Origin: Burkholderia anthina
Lineage (GTDB): Bacteria; Pseudomonadota; Gammaproteobacteria; Burkholderiales; Burkholderiaceae
Assembly: GCF_001547525.1 (NCBI RefSeq)
Contig: NZ_CM003768.1
Location: 3,410,001-3,474,000, forward strand
DNA length: 64,000 nucleotides
Reading direction: 5' to 3'
Shown here: positions 47,650 through 56,909 of the stretch, piece after piece
Numbering within the stretch: position 1 is the stretch's first letter
Layout: each line of letters opens with the position of its first letter
Translations under genes and position numbers: made by a program
Notes under the pieces: generated by a model
Seen by the model: only the letters and a program-made list of their open reading frames with translations
Databases searched by the model: none
Told to the model about the DNA's origin: nothing

Positions 47650-48297
47650 TCAGAAGGCGAGGCGCGCGGTGCGCAGCAACGCGGCAGTCTCAAAAAGGGG
47701 CAGACCCATGATACCCGAATGGGAACCGTCGATTCGCTCGATGAATTCAGCGGCGCGCCCCTGGATCGCATACGCGCCCGCCTTGCCGAACGGCTCGCCG
47801 GTTTCGACGTAGCGCGCGAAGGCGTCGCGCGGGGCAGCCGCAAAGCGCACCGACGAGCGCGACAGCGCGGGCTGCAGCAGTTCGCCGTCGGCGCCGATCA
47901 CGGCAACCGCGGTGAGCACCTCGTGTTCGCGGCCCGCGAGGCGGGTCAGCATCGCGAGCGCATCGTCGGCGTCGGCCGGCTTGCCGAGGATCGCGCCGTC
48001 GATCGTCACGGTGGTGTCGGCGACGAGCACCGGCGCGGCCGGCTTGCCGCTCGCGACGAGGCGCGCCCGCGCGGCCTCGGCCTTCGCGACGGTCACGCGC
48101 CGCACGTAAGCGTCGGCGGCTTCGCCGGGCCGTTCGGCTTCGAGCGCCTCGGCGTCCTCGTCGGGGCGCGGCAGCAGCAGCTCGAAGCGTACGCCGATCT
48201 GCTGCAGCAGCTCCTGGCGGCGCGGGCTTTGCGAAGCGAGGTAGAGCGTCTGGAAAAGCGGGGTCGGGAAAAGTGCGGGGGGCGTGCTGGACGGCAT
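47650..48297 (-). CDS. maf: Maf-type nucleoside triphosphate pyrophosphatase
   Basis: The 215-residue protein has [14 protein letters not shown] near the start, an A-x-A-K-A-E-A-A-R region, [17 protein letters not shown] and a late [11 protein letters not shown]. All are Maf landmarks. Maf enzymes hydrolyse dTTP/UTP or modified nucleotides and so sanitise the pool. The adjacent rng gene is a very common partner. Confidence 0.93.
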   Translation of the reverse strand: MPSSTPPALFPTPLFQTLYLASQSPRRQELLQQIGVRFELLLPRPDEDAEALEAERPGEAADAYVRRVTVAKAEAARARLVASGKPAAPVLVADTTVTIDGAILGKPADADDALAMLTRLAGREHEVLTAVAVIGADGELLQPALSRSSVRFAAAPRDAFARYVETGEPFGKAGAYAIQGRAAEFIERIDGSHSGIMGLPLFETAALLRTARLAF

Positions 48298-48348
48298 GGT
48301 GTCGTTATCTCGTTGAGCGCGCGCGGCGCGCGTCTCGAGGACGGCACG

Positions 48349-48819
48349 TCATGCGCGGTGGTAGGGGTGATTCTGCGTGATGCTCCACGCCCGGTAAAGC
48401 TGTTCGGCGAGCAGCACGCGCACCATGCCGTGCGGCAGCGTCATGCTCGAGATGCGCAGCAGCACGTCGGCGCGGGCTTTCAGCTCCGGATCGAGCCCGT
48501 CGGCGCCGCCGATCACGAACGCGACGTCGCGACCGTCCTGCTGCCAGCCGGGCAGCGCCTGCGCGAGCTGCATCGTGGTCCAGTCGCGGCCGCGCTCGTC
48601 GAGCGCGACGAGCCGCGCGCCCTTCGGCAGCGCGGCCTCGATCTTCTGCCGCTCGGCGGCCATCACGCTGTCGGCGCTGCGGCCGCCCGAACGCAGTTCA
48701 GGCTTGATTTCGCGCAACTCGATGCGCAGCTCGGGCGGCATCCGCTTCGTGTATTCGTCGAAGCCGGATGCGATCCAGCCCGGCATCTTGTGGCCGACCG
48801 CGAGGATGAAAAGCTTCAT
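48349..48819 (-). CDS. rlmH: 23S rRNA pseudouridine-1915 N3-methyltransferase
   Basis: The 156-residue SPOUT-class enzyme has the same size as E. coli RlmH. It opens [15 protein letters not shown], has V-A-L-D-E-R-G and F-V-I-G-G-A-D-G-L in the knotted SAM site, and ends with [20 protein letters not shown]. It modifies helix 69 of mature ribosomes. It follows rsfS by 19 nt, another ribosome factor. Confidence 0.95.
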   Translation of the reverse strand: MKLFILAVGHKMPGWIASGFDEYTKRMPPELRIELREIKPELRSGGRSADSVMAAERQKIEAALPKGARLVALDERGRDWTTMQLAQALPGWQQDGRDVAFVIGGADGLDPELKARADVLLRISSMTLPHGMVRVLLAEQLYRAWSITQNHPYHRA

Positions 48820-48838
48820 CGGGGAGACGCGCCGCGAC

Positions 48839-49282
48839 TCAGCGGCGGCGGGCGGCCGTCTTGCGCGCCGGGCGCGCGGGCGCTTCTTCCTCTTCCTCGT
48901 CGTCTTCGCTCGCCGTCGCGAAGCCGTTGCCCTTGCCGCCGCCGAGCTTCATCCGCACGGGCTTGTCGCCCCAGATTTCCTCGAGGTTGTAGTACTGGCG
49001 CAGCGCCGGTTGCAGGATGTGCACGACCGCGTCGCCGCAGTCGACCAGCACCCATTCGCCGGTGTCCTCGCCTTCGGAGCTGACGACGTCGCCGCCGGCT
49101 TCCTTGACCTTGTCGCGCACGTTCGACGCGAGGGCCTTGGTCTGGCGGTTGGAAGTGCCCGAGGCGACGACCACGCGGTCGAACAGTTCGGTCAGGTGGC
49201 TGGTGTTGAACACCTTGATGTCTTGCGCCTTGACGTCTTCGAGGGCGTCGACGATCACGCGCTGCAGTTTGCGAATATCCAT
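48839..49282 (-). CDS. rsfS: Ribosome silencing factor
   Basis: The 147-residue protein binds uL14 of the large subunit and blocks subunit joining during starvation. The core matches Rsf[26 protein letters not shown], and [13 protein letters not shown] followed by Y-Y-N-L-E-E-I-W. After about residue 117 comes an extra tail, first acidic (D-D-E-E-E-E-E) and then Arg/Lys-rich. The start [14 protein letters not shown] is chosen. It lies 4 nt after nadD. Confidence 0.94.
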   Translation of the reverse strand: MDIRKLQRVIVDALEDVKAQDIKVFNTSHLTELFDRVVVASGTSNRQTKALASNVRDKVKEAGGDVVSSEGEDTGEWVLVDCGDAVVHILQPALRQYYNLEEIWGDKPVRMKLGGGKGNGFATASEDDEEEEEAPARPARKTAARRR

Positions 49283-49286
49283 GGGT

Positions 49287-49988
49287 TCAGGAATGGTAGA
49301 GGCGATGTTGAAGAATATAGGCCCATACGGCGGCCGGCACATGTTCGGCCGACGCGTCGGGCATTTGCGCATGGCGTGCGATGCATTCGCGCAGGTGCGC
49401 GCGGATGTCGGTCGCGGCGATGTCGAACGAAAGGGTCGTATCGATCAGCAGGCGGCCTGCCGGCGTGGCCTTGAGCACGTCGGCGCCGGCCTGCCGCGCG
49501 GCGATTTCCCGCGCGACGTCCGGCGGCGCCGCGCCGAGCTCGAAGCCCGGGCGCGTCGACACGCCGATGTGCGCGTAGTCGAACAGCGTGCGCCAGTCGC
49601 GCCACGTATCGAGGCGCACGAGCTGGTCGGCGCCGATCAGCAGCGACAGCGACGCATCCGGGCCGATCCGCTCGCGCCAGCGCGCGAGCGTCTCGACGGT
49701 GTAGGTCGGGCCGGTGTGCTCGATCTCGTCGGTGGCGACGGTCACGGTCACGCCCGGCACGGACAGCGTGCCGGCGGCCGCGCGCGTCATCGCGAGCCGG
49801 TGCTCGGCGGCCGACACGTCGCGTTTCTGGTACGGCTGCCCGGCGGGCAGCAACACGAGTTCGGTCAGGTCGAGCAATTCGGCGAACCGGCGCGCGAGCG
49901 CGAGATGGCCGTCGTGGATCGGGTCGAAGGTGCCGCCCAGCAAGCCGATACGGCGCGGCAGCGGGGCGGGGCGGGTGGTGGTGTCCAG
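49287..49988 (-). CDS. nadD: Nicotinate-nucleotide adenylyltransferase with a non-ATG start
   Basis: The protein makes deamido-NAD from nicotinate mononucleotide and ATP. The signature [14 protein letters not shown] is at the N-terminus, and a late [13 protein letters not shown] matches the I-S-S-T-x-x-R motif. No ATG or GTG lies before the conserved first strand. A TTG at 49943 would begin inside it. The coordinates use a CTG at 49986-49988, preceded by AAAGGA at 9 nt, giving 233 residues; this start is a judgement. It lies between hemF and rsfS in the minus-strand run. Confidence 0.88.
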   Translation of the reverse strand: MDTTTRPAPLPRRIGLLGGTFDPIHDGHLALARRFAELLDLTELVLLPAGQPYQKRDVSAAEHRLAMTRAAAGTLSVPGVTVTVATDEIEHTGPTYTVETLARWRERIGPDASLSLLIGADQLVRLDTWRDWRTLFDYAHIGVSTRPGFELGAAPPDVAREIAARQAGADVLKATPAGRLLIDTTLSFDIAATDIRAHLRECIARHAQMPDASAEHVPAAVWAYILQHRLYHS

Positions 49989-50028
49989 AGAAACGCGTCC
50001 TTTCGTTGGGGCAGCGGGGCGGGCGGGT

Positions 50029-50952
50029 TCAGACCCAGTCGCGCGGCACGAGGAAGTCGCGATACAGGCGCGCTTCCGGCGAGCCCGGCTCGGGCTGCCA
50101 GTTGTAGCGCCAGTTCGCGACCGGCGGCATCGACATCAGGATCGACTCGGTCCGGCCGCCGCTTTGCAGCCCGAACAGCGTGCCGCGGTCGAACACGAGG
50201 TTGAATTCGACGTAGCGGCCGCGCCGGTATGCCTGGAAGTCGCGCTCGCGCTCGCCGTACGGCAACTCGGCGCGGCGCTCGACGATCGGCAGGTACGCGT
50301 GCAGGAACGCATCGCCGACGCTTTGCATCAGGTCAAACGAGCGTTCGAAACCGGGCTCCGAGAAATCGTCGAAGAAGATCCCGCCGATGCCGCGCATCTC
50401 GTTGCGGTGCTTCAGGAAGAAATATTCGTCGCACCATTGCTTGAAGCGCGGGTAGAGCTCGAGGCCGAACGGGTCGAGCGCATCCTTGCAGGTCTGGTGG
50501 AAATGCCGCGCATCGTCCTCGAAACCGTAAACCGGTGTCAGATCCATGCCGCCGCCGAACCAGAACACGGGCGCCTCGCCCGGTTTCGTCGCGATCAGCA
50601 TCCGCACGTTCATGTGCACGGTCGGGCAGTACGGATTGCGCGGGTGCAGCACGAGCGACACGCCGAGCGCCTCGAAGCCGCGGCCCGCGAGCTGCGGGCG
50701 CGCCGCGCTCGCCGACGGCGGCAGCGCGTCGCCCGCGACGTCGGAAAAGCCGATTCCCGCGCGTTCGAACACGCGGCCGCCTTCGAGAATCCGCGTGCAG
50801 CCGCCGCCGCGCAGGCGTTCGGCCGGCCCGCGCTGCCACGTGTCGGTCGCGAGCGGCGTGCCGTCGAGCGCGCCGAGCGCGTCGGCGATCCGTGTCTGCA
50901 GGCCCTGGAGGTACGTGCGCACGCGCGCCACGTCGTAGGTCGAATCGGTCAT
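50029..50952 (-). CDS. hemF: Oxygen-dependent coproporphyrinogen III oxidase
   Basis: The 307-residue enzyme converts coproporphyrinogen III to protoporphyrinogen IX, using O2, in haem synthesis. Family landmarks include [18 protein letters not shown] and [12 protein letters not shown]. G-G-I-F-F-D-D-F and [15 protein letters not shown] also match. The position in the purD-hemF-nadD run fits the usual beta-proteobacterial order. Confidence 0.96.
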   Translation of the reverse strand: MTDSTYDVARVRTYLQGLQTRIADALGALDGTPLATDTWQRGPAERLRGGGCTRILEGGRVFERAGIGFSDVAGDALPPSASAARPQLAGRGFEALGVSLVLHPRNPYCPTVHMNVRMLIATKPGEAPVFWFGGGMDLTPVYGFEDDARHFHQTCKDALDPFGLELYPRFKQWCDEYFFLKHRNEMRGIGGIFFDDFSEPGFERSFDLMQSVGDAFLHAYLPIVERRAELPYGERERDFQAYRRGRYVEFNLVFDRGTLFGLQSGGRTESILMSMPPVANWRYNWQPEPGSPEARLYRDFLVPRDWV

Positions 50953-50989
50953 GTCTGGACTGGCTGCCCCCGTCTGACGCGGGGGCCGT

Positions 50990-51030
50990 AAAAAAAGCGT
51001 CTGCCGGGCATTCTATCGAACCCCGGCAGA
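50990..51030 (-). terminator. Intrinsic terminator of purD
   Basis: A 9-bp stem (51000-51008 with 51022-51030) has a 13-nt loop. On the minus strand it is followed within 3 nt by T7. It lies about 40 nt past the purD stop and just before hemF, so hemF expression must partly depend on read-through or its own promoter. Confidence 0.8.
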
Positions 51031-51070
51031 GGGGCCGCCGCCGCGAGCGCGCGGGGCGGCGACGGCGACG

Positions 51071-52351
51071 TCACGCGCTCTTGCGGTTGAGCGCGCGAAA
51101 GCCGATGTCGCGGCGGTACTGCATGCCTTCGAAGTTGATCTGGTTGATCGTGTCGTATGCATGCTGCTGCGCTTCGCGCACCGAATCGGCGAGGCCGACC
51201 ACGCACAGCACGCGGCCGCCGGACGTCACGAGCTTGTCGCCGTCGGCGAGCGTCGTGCCCGCATGGAACGTCACGGCCTGTTCGGTTTCGGCCGGGATGC
51301 CGTTGATGCGGTCGCCCTTGCGCGGCGCGTCCGGGTAGCCGTGCGCGGCCAGCACGACGCCCAGCGCGGTGCGGCGATCCCAGTCGAGCTCGACGGTGTC
51401 GAGCGTGCCCGCGATCGCCTGCTCGACGACCTTCGAGAAATCGCTCTTCAGGCGCGCCATGATCGGCTGCGTTTCCGGGTCGCCCATCCGGCAGTTGAAC
51501 TCGAGCGTGCGCGGATTGCCGTCCTTGTCGATCATCAGGCCCGCGTACAGGAAGCCCGTGAAGCGGATGCCGTCCTTCTCCATCCCGCGCACGGTCGGCA
51601 TGATGATCTCGCGCATCACGCGTGCGTGCATCTGCGGCGTGACGATCGGCGCGGGCGAATACGCGCCCATGCCGCCGGTGTTCGGGCCGCGATCCTCGTC
51701 GAGCAGGCGCTTGTGGTCCTGGCTCGAAGCCAGTGCCAGCGCGTGCTTGCCGTCGACCATCACGATGAAGCTGGCTTCCTCGCCATCGAGGAATTCCTCG
51801 ATCACGACGCGCGCGCCGGCATCGCCGAGCTTGTTGCCCGACAGCATCATGTCGACAGCCGCATGCGCTTCTTCCAGCGTCATCGCGACGACGACGCCCT
51901 TGCCGGCCGCGAGGCCGTCGGCCTTCACGACGATCGGCGCGCCCTTCGCGTCGATGTACGCATGGGCGGCGGCCGCGTCGGCGAAGGTTTCGTAGTCGGC
52001 GGTCGGGATGCCGTGGCGCTTCATGAACGCCTTCGCGAAATCCTTCGAGCTTTCGAGCTGCGCGGCTTCGCGGGTCGGGCCGAATACCTTCAGGCCGCGT
52101 GCGCGGAACAGGTTGACGATGCCGGCCGCGAGCGGCGCTTCCGGCCCGACGAGCGTGAACGCGACGCCTTCGCGTTCCGCGAAATCGGCGAGTTCGTCGA
52201 GCGCCGTGATGTCGACGTTCTTCAGACGCTCGTCCTGCGCCGTGCCGCCATTGCCGGGCGCGACGTAGACCATCTGGACGCGCGGCGACTGCGCGAGCTT
52301 CCACGCCAGCGCATGTTCGCGGCCGCCGGAACCGACGACGAGTAGTTTCAT
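51071..52351 (-). CDS. purD: Phosphoribosylamine-glycine ligase
   Basis: The 426-residue ATP-grasp enzyme carries out the second step of purine synthesis. The N-terminus reads M-K-L-L-V-V-G-S-G-G-R-E-H-A-L-A. The ATP-grasp core has I-V-V-K-A-D-G-L-A-A-G-K-G-V, E-E-F-L-D-G-E-E-A-S and N-T-G-G-M-G-A-Y-S-P. L-E-F-N-C-R-M-G-D-P-E-T-Q also matches. It is downstream of the yebC gene on the same strand, with 104 nt between them, and has its own terminator. Confidence 0.97.
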   Translation of the reverse strand: MKLLVVGSGGREHALAWKLAQSPRVQMVYVAPGNGGTAQDERLKNVDITALDELADFAEREGVAFTLVGPEAPLAAGIVNLFRARGLKVFGPTREAAQLESSKDFAKAFMKRHGIPTADYETFADAAAAHAYIDAKGAPIVVKADGLAAGKGVVVAMTLEEAHAAVDMMLSGNKLGDAGARVVIEEFLDGEEASFIVMVDGKHALALASSQDHKRLLDEDRGPNTGGMGAYSPAPIVTPQMHARVMREIIMPTVRGMEKDGIRFTGFLYAGLMIDKDGNPRTLEFNCRMGDPETQPIMARLKSDFSKVVEQAIAGTLDTVELDWDRRTALGVVLAAHGYPDAPRKGDRINGIPAETEQAVTFHAGTTLADGDKLVTSGGRVLCVVGLADSVREAQQHAYDTINQINFEGMQYRRDIGFRALNRKSA

Positions 52352-52455
52352 GGGATTCCCCGCAGACTAGAAAACAGGGCGGCCGGCACGCTCAGGCGCG
52401 CCGGCCGCGGAATCGGTCGGGCCGCCGCCGCGACAGGTGCGCGGCGGCCGGCATC

Positions 52456-53184
52456 TCATTCCTCGACGATGACGGCGTTCGTGTACACGTCCTGCACGTC
52501 GTCGAGGTTCTCGAGCGCGTCCAGCAGCTTCTGCATCTTCGCCGCGTCGTCGCCGGTGAATTCGACTTCGTTCTGCGGCTTCATCGTCACTTCGGCGAGT
52601 TCGGCCTTGAAGCCCGCGGCTTCGAGCGCGTCCTTCACCGCCGAGAATGCCTGCCAGTCGCACAGCACTTCGATCGAGCCGTCGTCGTTCGTGTTGACGT
52701 CGTTCGCGCCGGCTTCGAGCGCGGCTTCCATCAGCGCGTCTTCCGACGTGCCGGGCGCGAACAGGAACTGGCCGACGTGATCGAACATGAACGCGACCGA
52801 GCCGTCGGTGCCCATGTTGCCGCCGAACTTCGAGAATGCGTGGCGCACTTCCGCGACCGTGCGCGTGCGGTTGTCGGTCAGCGTGTCGACGATGATCGCC
52901 GCGCCGCCGATGCCGTAGCCTTCGTAACGGATCTCTTCGTAGTTCGCGCCGTCCGCGCCGCCGACGCCGCGATCGATCGCGCGCTTGACGTTGTCCTTCG
53001 GCATGTTCGCGTCGGCCGCCTTGTCGACCGCGAGACGCAGGCGCGGGTTCGAGTTGACGTCGCCGCCGCCGAGGCGCGCCGCCACCTGGATTTCCTTGAT
53101 CAGGCGGGTCCAGATCTTGCCGCGCTTCGCGTCGGCCGCTGCCTTCTTATGCTTGATGTTGGCCCATTTCGAATGACCAGCCAT
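52456..53184 (-). CDS. YebC/PmpR family regulatory protein
   Basis: The 242-residue protein opens [23 protein letters not shown] and continues with [11 protein letters not shown] and [14 protein letters not shown]. These are invariant in YebC. Members bind DNA as regulators in some species and relieve ribosome stalling at proline runs in others. Which applies here is open. GGAG and AAAGG sites precede the ATG. It heads the minus-strand run. Confidence 0.93.
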   Translation of the reverse strand: MAGHSKWANIKHKKAAADAKRGKIWTRLIKEIQVAARLGGGDVNSNPRLRLAVDKAADANMPKDNVKRAIDRGVGGADGANYEEIRYEGYGIGGAAIIVDTLTDNRTRTVAEVRHAFSKFGGNMGTDGSVAFMFDHVGQFLFAPGTSEDALMEAALEAGANDVNTNDDGSIEVLCDWQAFSAVKDALEAAGFKAELAEVTMKPQNEVEFTGDDAAKMQKLLDALENLDDVQDVYTNAVIVEE

Positions 53185-53412
53185 ACCTTTCTCCGTGCCC
53201 GGGCGCGCGGCGCGGGCGATTGTTTCAGTGTGTCGTTGAATCGGCGGCCGTGTCGGCGGGCATGAAGCCGCGGGGCCGCGCGTGTCGAGTGGAGCGTGAT
53301 TTTATCACGCGGCGACCGCCGGTTCGGGGCCGCCGCGCATGGCCGAACGGCCAGGGCGGCCGTCGCGGCGCGCCGGGCCGCGCGGCACGGCGGCGCCGGA
53401 CGCCCGGTGCGG

Positions 53413-54063
53413 TCAGTTCTTGGTGCCGAACAGGCGGTCGCCGGCGTCGCCCAGGCCCGGCACGATGTACGCGTGCTCGTTCAGGTGCGAGTCGAGCGAC
53501 GCGACGAACAGCTTCACGTCGGGGTGCGCGTCCTGGAACACCTGCACGCCCTCGGGCGCGGCGACGAGCGCGACGAACATGATGTTCGCGGCCGGCACGT
53601 TGCGGCGCTTGAGCACGTCGACCGCGTGCACGGCCGAATAGCCGGTCGCGACCATCGGGTCGCACAGGATGAAGATGCGGTCTTCCAGGTCCGGCAGGCG
53701 CACCAGGTATTCGACCGGGCGATGGTCGTCGGCGCGGTACACGCCGATGTGGCCGACGCGCGCGGACGGCACCAGGTCGAGCAGGCCGTCCGACATCCCG
53801 ATGCCCGCGCGCAGCACGGGCACGATCGCGAGCTTCTTGCCCGCGATCACCGGCGCGTCGACCGCCACCAGCGGGGTTTCGACCCGCTTGGTCGTGATCG
53901 GCAGGTTGCGGGTGATCTCATAGCCCATCAGCAGCGTGATCTCGCGCAGCAGTTCGCGGAACGTGCGCGTGGACGTGTCCTTGTCGCGCATGTGCGTGAG
54001 CTTGTGCTGGATCAGCGGGTGATCGGTGATGAAGAGGTTCGGGAAACGGCTGTCCTGTTTCAT
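53413..54063 (-). CDS. upp: Uracil phosphoribosyltransferase
   Basis: The 216-residue salvage enzyme makes UMP from uracil and PRPP. It has [14 protein letters not shown] and the PRPP loop [10 protein letters not shown]. The C-terminal uracil-binding region reads [16 protein letters not shown]. The start [12 protein letters not shown] is chosen, since the upstream in-frame residues are unlike the family. It is divergent from the SDR gene. Confidence 0.96.
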   Translation of the reverse strand: MKQDSRFPNLFITDHPLIQHKLTHMRDKDTSTRTFRELLREITLLMGYEITRNLPITTKRVETPLVAVDAPVIAGKKLAIVPVLRAGIGMSDGLLDLVPSARVGHIGVYRADDHRPVEYLVRLPDLEDRIFILCDPMVATGYSAVHAVDVLKRRNVPAANIMFVALVAAPEGVQVFQDAHPDVKLFVASLDSHLNEHAYIVPGLGDAGDRLFGTKN

Positions 54064-54280
54064 GACGGGGTGCCTTGACGGCAAAAGGGGATCGGGGGCG
54101 GCGGCGGGCGTGGGCCGGCCGTCGCTCATGGCCGCAATTTTACCAAGGCGCGCCGCGCGATCCGGATATTATCGACGTCTCACGACAATCCGCGTGCCGC
54201 GCCCACCCGTTCGCCCGTTTGCCTGCCGGCCGGCGGCAACGGGGAGCCGCGTCGGCACGCGCGCCACCAGGGAAGCGAAG

Positions 54281-55060
54281 ATGGATCTCGGCATCGAAGG
54301 AAAGACCGCGCTCGTGTGCGCGGCCAGCAAGGGCCTCGGGCGCGGCTGCGCGGAAGCGCTGGCCGCCGAGGGCGTGAACCTCGTGATCGTCGCGCGCACG
54401 CGCGACACGCTGGAGGAAACCGCGGAAGAGATCCGCGCCGGCGCGAACGTGTCGGTCACGGCGGTCGCGTGCGACATCACGACGCCGGACGGCCGCGCGG
54501 CCGCGCTCGCCGCGTGCCCGCAGCCGGACATTCTCGTGACGAATGCCGGCGGCCCGCCGCCCGGCGACTTCCGCGATTTCTCCCACGACGACTGGATCCG
54601 CGCGCTCGACGCGAACATGCTGACGCCGATCGAGCTGATCCGCGCGACCATCGACGGGATGATCGCGCGCGGCTTCGGCCGGATCGTCAACATCACGAGT
54701 TCGGCGGTGAAGGCGCCGATCGACGTGCTGGCGTTGTCGAACGGCGCGCGCTCGGGGCTGACCGGCTTCGTCGCGGGGCTGTCGCGCAAGGTTGCGGGGC
54801 AGGGCGTGACGATCAACAACCTGCTGCCGGGGCTGTTCGATACCGACCGGATCGCGACGACGCTCGCCGCGTCGGCGAAGGCGCAGGGCGTGACGGTCGA
54901 CGAGATGCGCGCGCGCCGCACGAAGGACATCCCGGCCGGGCGCCTCGGCACGCGTGCCGAATTCGGCGCGGCCTGCGCGTTCCTGTGCAGCGTGCACGCG
55001 GGCTACATCACCGGGCAGAACTGGCTGCTCGACGGCGGCGCGTATCCGGGCACGTTCTGA
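54281..55060 (+). CDS. Short-chain dehydrogenase/reductase lacking the Y-x3-K catalytic pair
   Basis: The 259-residue Rossmann protein has the NAD(P) motif A-A-S-K-G-L-G-R-G (14-22) and [10 protein letters not shown] (88-97). It also has I-V-N-I-T-S-S (135-141), so the catalytic serine is kept. Where Y-x3-K should stand the sequence reads L-S-N-G-A-R, placing Ser153 and Arg157 at the Tyr and Lys positions. A subgroup of FabG-like proteins shares this change; their reaction is uncertain. The C-terminus keeps G-x-x-W-L-L-D-G-G. It starts an operon with mgsA, which follows by 52 nt. Confidence 0.87.
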   Translation: MDLGIEGKTALVCAASKGLGRGCAEALAAEGVNLVIVARTRDTLEETAEEIRAGANVSVTAVACDITTPDGRAAALAACPQPDILVTNAGGPPPGDFRDFSHDDWIRALDANMLTPIELIRATIDGMIARGFGRIVNITSSAVKAPIDVLALSNGARSGLTGFVAGLSRKVAGQGVTINNLLPGLFDTDRIATTLAASAKAQGVTVDEMRARRTKDIPAGRLGTRAEFGAACAFLCSVHAGYITGQNWLLDGGAYPGTF

Positions 55061-55112
55061 CCCGCGCTTTTCGATTCACGACGACGACAACCGAACGACG
55101 AAGGAACTGGAG

Positions 55113-55505
55113 ATGAGCAAACCCCGTATCGCACTGATCGCGCATGACGCGAAGAAGGACGAGATCGTCACGCTCGCGGGTCAGTTTCGCGAGACGCTCG
55201 CGCAATGCCGGCTGGTCGCGACGGGCACGACGGGCGGCCGCATCGCGGCCGCGCACGGGCTCGAGGTCGAGCGCAAGCTGTCGGGGCCGCTCGGCGGCGA
55301 CTTGCAGATCGGCGCGGAACTGGCCGACGGCCGCGTCGACCTCGTCGTGTTCCTGCGCGACCCGATGACCGCGCAGCCGCACGACCCCGACATCACCGCG
55401 CTGGTGCGCGCGTGCGACGTGCACGACGTGCCGGTCGCGACCAACGTCGCGACCGCGCGGATGCTGCTCGACGATCTGGCGAGGAGCATGCAGGACGTTT
55501 GCTAG
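55113..55505 (+). CDS. mgsA: Methylglyoxal synthase
   Basis: The 130-residue enzyme turns dihydroxyacetone phosphate into methylglyoxal and phosphate, a bypass used when sugar phosphates accumulate. Residues equivalent to E. coli His19, Asp71, His98 and Asp101 are present at a constant offset: His11 (A-H-D), Asp63 (G-G-D-L-Q-I-G), His90 and Asp93 (P-H-D-P-D). P-V-A-T-N-V-A-T-A near the C-terminus is also typical. AAGGAACTGGAG precedes the ATG. Confidence 0.95.
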   Translation: MSKPRIALIAHDAKKDEIVTLAGQFRETLAQCRLVATGTTGGRIAAAHGLEVERKLSGPLGGDLQIGAELADGRVDLVVFLRDPMTAQPHDPDITALVRACDVHDVPVATNVATARMLLDDLARSMQDVC

Positions 55506-55621
55506 GCGCGGGGCGGGCGCGATTGTCGTTGTACGGTGTCGCCATGTTTGGCCACTACGGCAGGGTGACGCCGCCGGTCAAGGAGAGCGGTGTGGATGAC
55601 GTAGAATCCGGATACCACCGA

Positions 55622-56089
55622 TTACCGTAGCGGCCAGAACCACACTTCGGATGCCGTCCAGTAGCAGTCTGAACCACAGAGGGCTCGCGCACCGTCGATC
55701 AGGTCGATATGCCCGCCACGCCCGTTCATGTATCCCGGAATGTTCCAGAAGGCCGCCATGCCCTTTCTGGAGGCGATGCCGGTCACGGCGTCGTCGCGCC
55801 GAAACACTTCGGCTTTGCCGAAATACGCCGGCTCGGCCAGCATCTTGGCCAGCCTGGCCTGCCCCGCCTCGATGCGGCGCCCACGGTGCGGCCCTTTCTG
55901 AATGACCAGTCCGCCGCGCAACGTTATTCCGCTTTTGACAAGTGCCACGCTGATCCGGATGGCGCACGTATTCGCATACGACGGATTCTGGATCAGGTCT
56001 TGCCAGCCCAATTCCTGAAAAAGCGCTTCCCTCGAAACGGTCTTGTTGCCTGGATAGTGGCTGCTCAGTATGGAGAACGGTGGTTTCAA
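55622..56089 (-). CDS. Tae4-like type VI secretion amidase effector
   Basis: The 155-residue protein has no signal peptide. It carries the Tae4 layout (PF14113): a catalytic cysteine in N-T-C-A-I-R-I-S (Cys42) and a catalytic histidine in R-G-G-H-I-D-L-I-D (His127). A C-x3-C pair (Cys138, Cys142) near the C-terminus resembles the Tae4 disulfide. Tae4 cuts the D-Glu-mDAP bond of peptidoglycan in rival cells after T6SS injection. It lies 15 nt after the immunity gene. No vgrG, hcp, PAAR or tss gene is in the window, so it would be delivered by a system elsewhere. The family call is by motif; toxicity is inferred. Confidence 0.88.
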   Translation of the reverse strand: MKPPFSILSSHYPGNKTVSREALFQELGWQDLIQNPSYANTCAIRISVALVKSGITLRGGLVIQKGPHRGRRIEAGQARLAKMLAEPAYFGKAEVFRRDDAVTGIASRKGMAAFWNIPGYMNGRGGHIDLIDGARALCGSDCYWTASEVWFWPLR

Positions 56090-56104
56090 GCGAGCGTTCC
56101 TCGG

Positions 56105-56458
56105 TTAGCGGCAAGGGAATTTTTGTCGTAAGGCGTGGGCAACCAACCTCGCTGCGCTTGCCTTCAGTACGTCTCTCGGCAGTTGGCGAAGCGCGGCGAG
56201 CACTTCCGAATCGATTTCGCCCGGTTTGACGCGACCGTTGTCGCACCAGTCCTTGCCCTCAGTCGTATCGGCGACCCCGGCCAGATACCCGGCCATCGCG
56301 TGGCGTTCGGCGTCGGCGTAGGGACTGCTGTCCGATCGACTCACGCCGTCGAGTAGCCGGGTGCCGTCGACACGAGGGACCGCAGCCGCGGTTGCGCTGC
56401 CAATACTCGCTGACAACGACGCGAAAACAAGCAAGTTCTGGACAAGAAAGCGTTTCAT
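56105..56458 (-). CDS. Rap1a/Tai4-like periplasmic immunity protein
   Basis: The 117-residue protein has a Sec signal peptide (about 1-26, A-T-A-A-A before the mature V-P-R-V). A helical domain follows, with A-M-A-G-Y-L-A-G-V-A-D-T and two cysteines (Cys72 in W-C-D, Cys116 at the end) placed for a disulfide. This matches the Rap1a/Tai family, which sits in the periplasm and plugs the active site of the cognate Tae4 amidase. It is the promoter-proximal gene of the pair, so immunity is made before toxin. Its pairing with the amidase strongly supports both calls. Confidence 0.87.
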   Translation of the reverse strand: MKRFLVQNLLVFASLSASIGSATAAAVPRVDGTRLLDGVSRSDSSPYADAERHAMAGYLAGVADTTEGKDWCDNGRVKPGEIDSEVLAALRQLPRDVLKASAARLVAHALRQKFPCR

Positions 56459-56909
56459 GGCGTGGGTTGGGTGAATTGGGCAAAGGGCAAAATAGCACGC
56501 TCGTCATCTCATAAATGTGCGTAGCACGAATTCGAATTGCCGGCCGACCCGTGTCGATGTCGCCGGTTCCGGGAGCGCAGTACGACAACGCGGCACGGGA
56601 GACGTGTCTTGCACGGGCGCAAGGCCAAATTCGCGGTGCGGCCAGCCTCGGTCAACGCGAACGGAGCGCAAATTCGCACGACCCAAAGGTCTTGATATGA
56701 ATGTGACCAAGTGTGAACGCGGCCCATGCAATACATTTCCTGCGAAAACCCTACCGAGGTGAAGGGATTGCGACGACGCACTGCACGACCGCGCACGACG
56801 CGCGAGAATCGTCCGCCATGACCCGCGTTCACACGCATCGCCGTTGGGACGACGTCGATGCATTCGCCGAACCGGATTTCCAGATTCCAGACAAACGAGG
56901 AGCGAAACG
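56459..56909. other. Gene-poor gap between the immunity gene and qor
   Basis: The gap is visibly more AT-rich than the rest of the window, with no convincing coding sequence. A long minus-strand open frame (about 56509-56922) has no recognisable motif and an odd Arg/Cys-rich composition. It may be foreign DNA brought with the effector cassette or a decayed gene. Confidence 0.4.

Noticed and set aside
50966..50990. GCCCCCG/CGGGGGC hairpin as a second purD terminator
   Set aside because: On the minus strand its T run comes before, not after, the stem; the hairpin at 51000-51030 is correctly placed instead.
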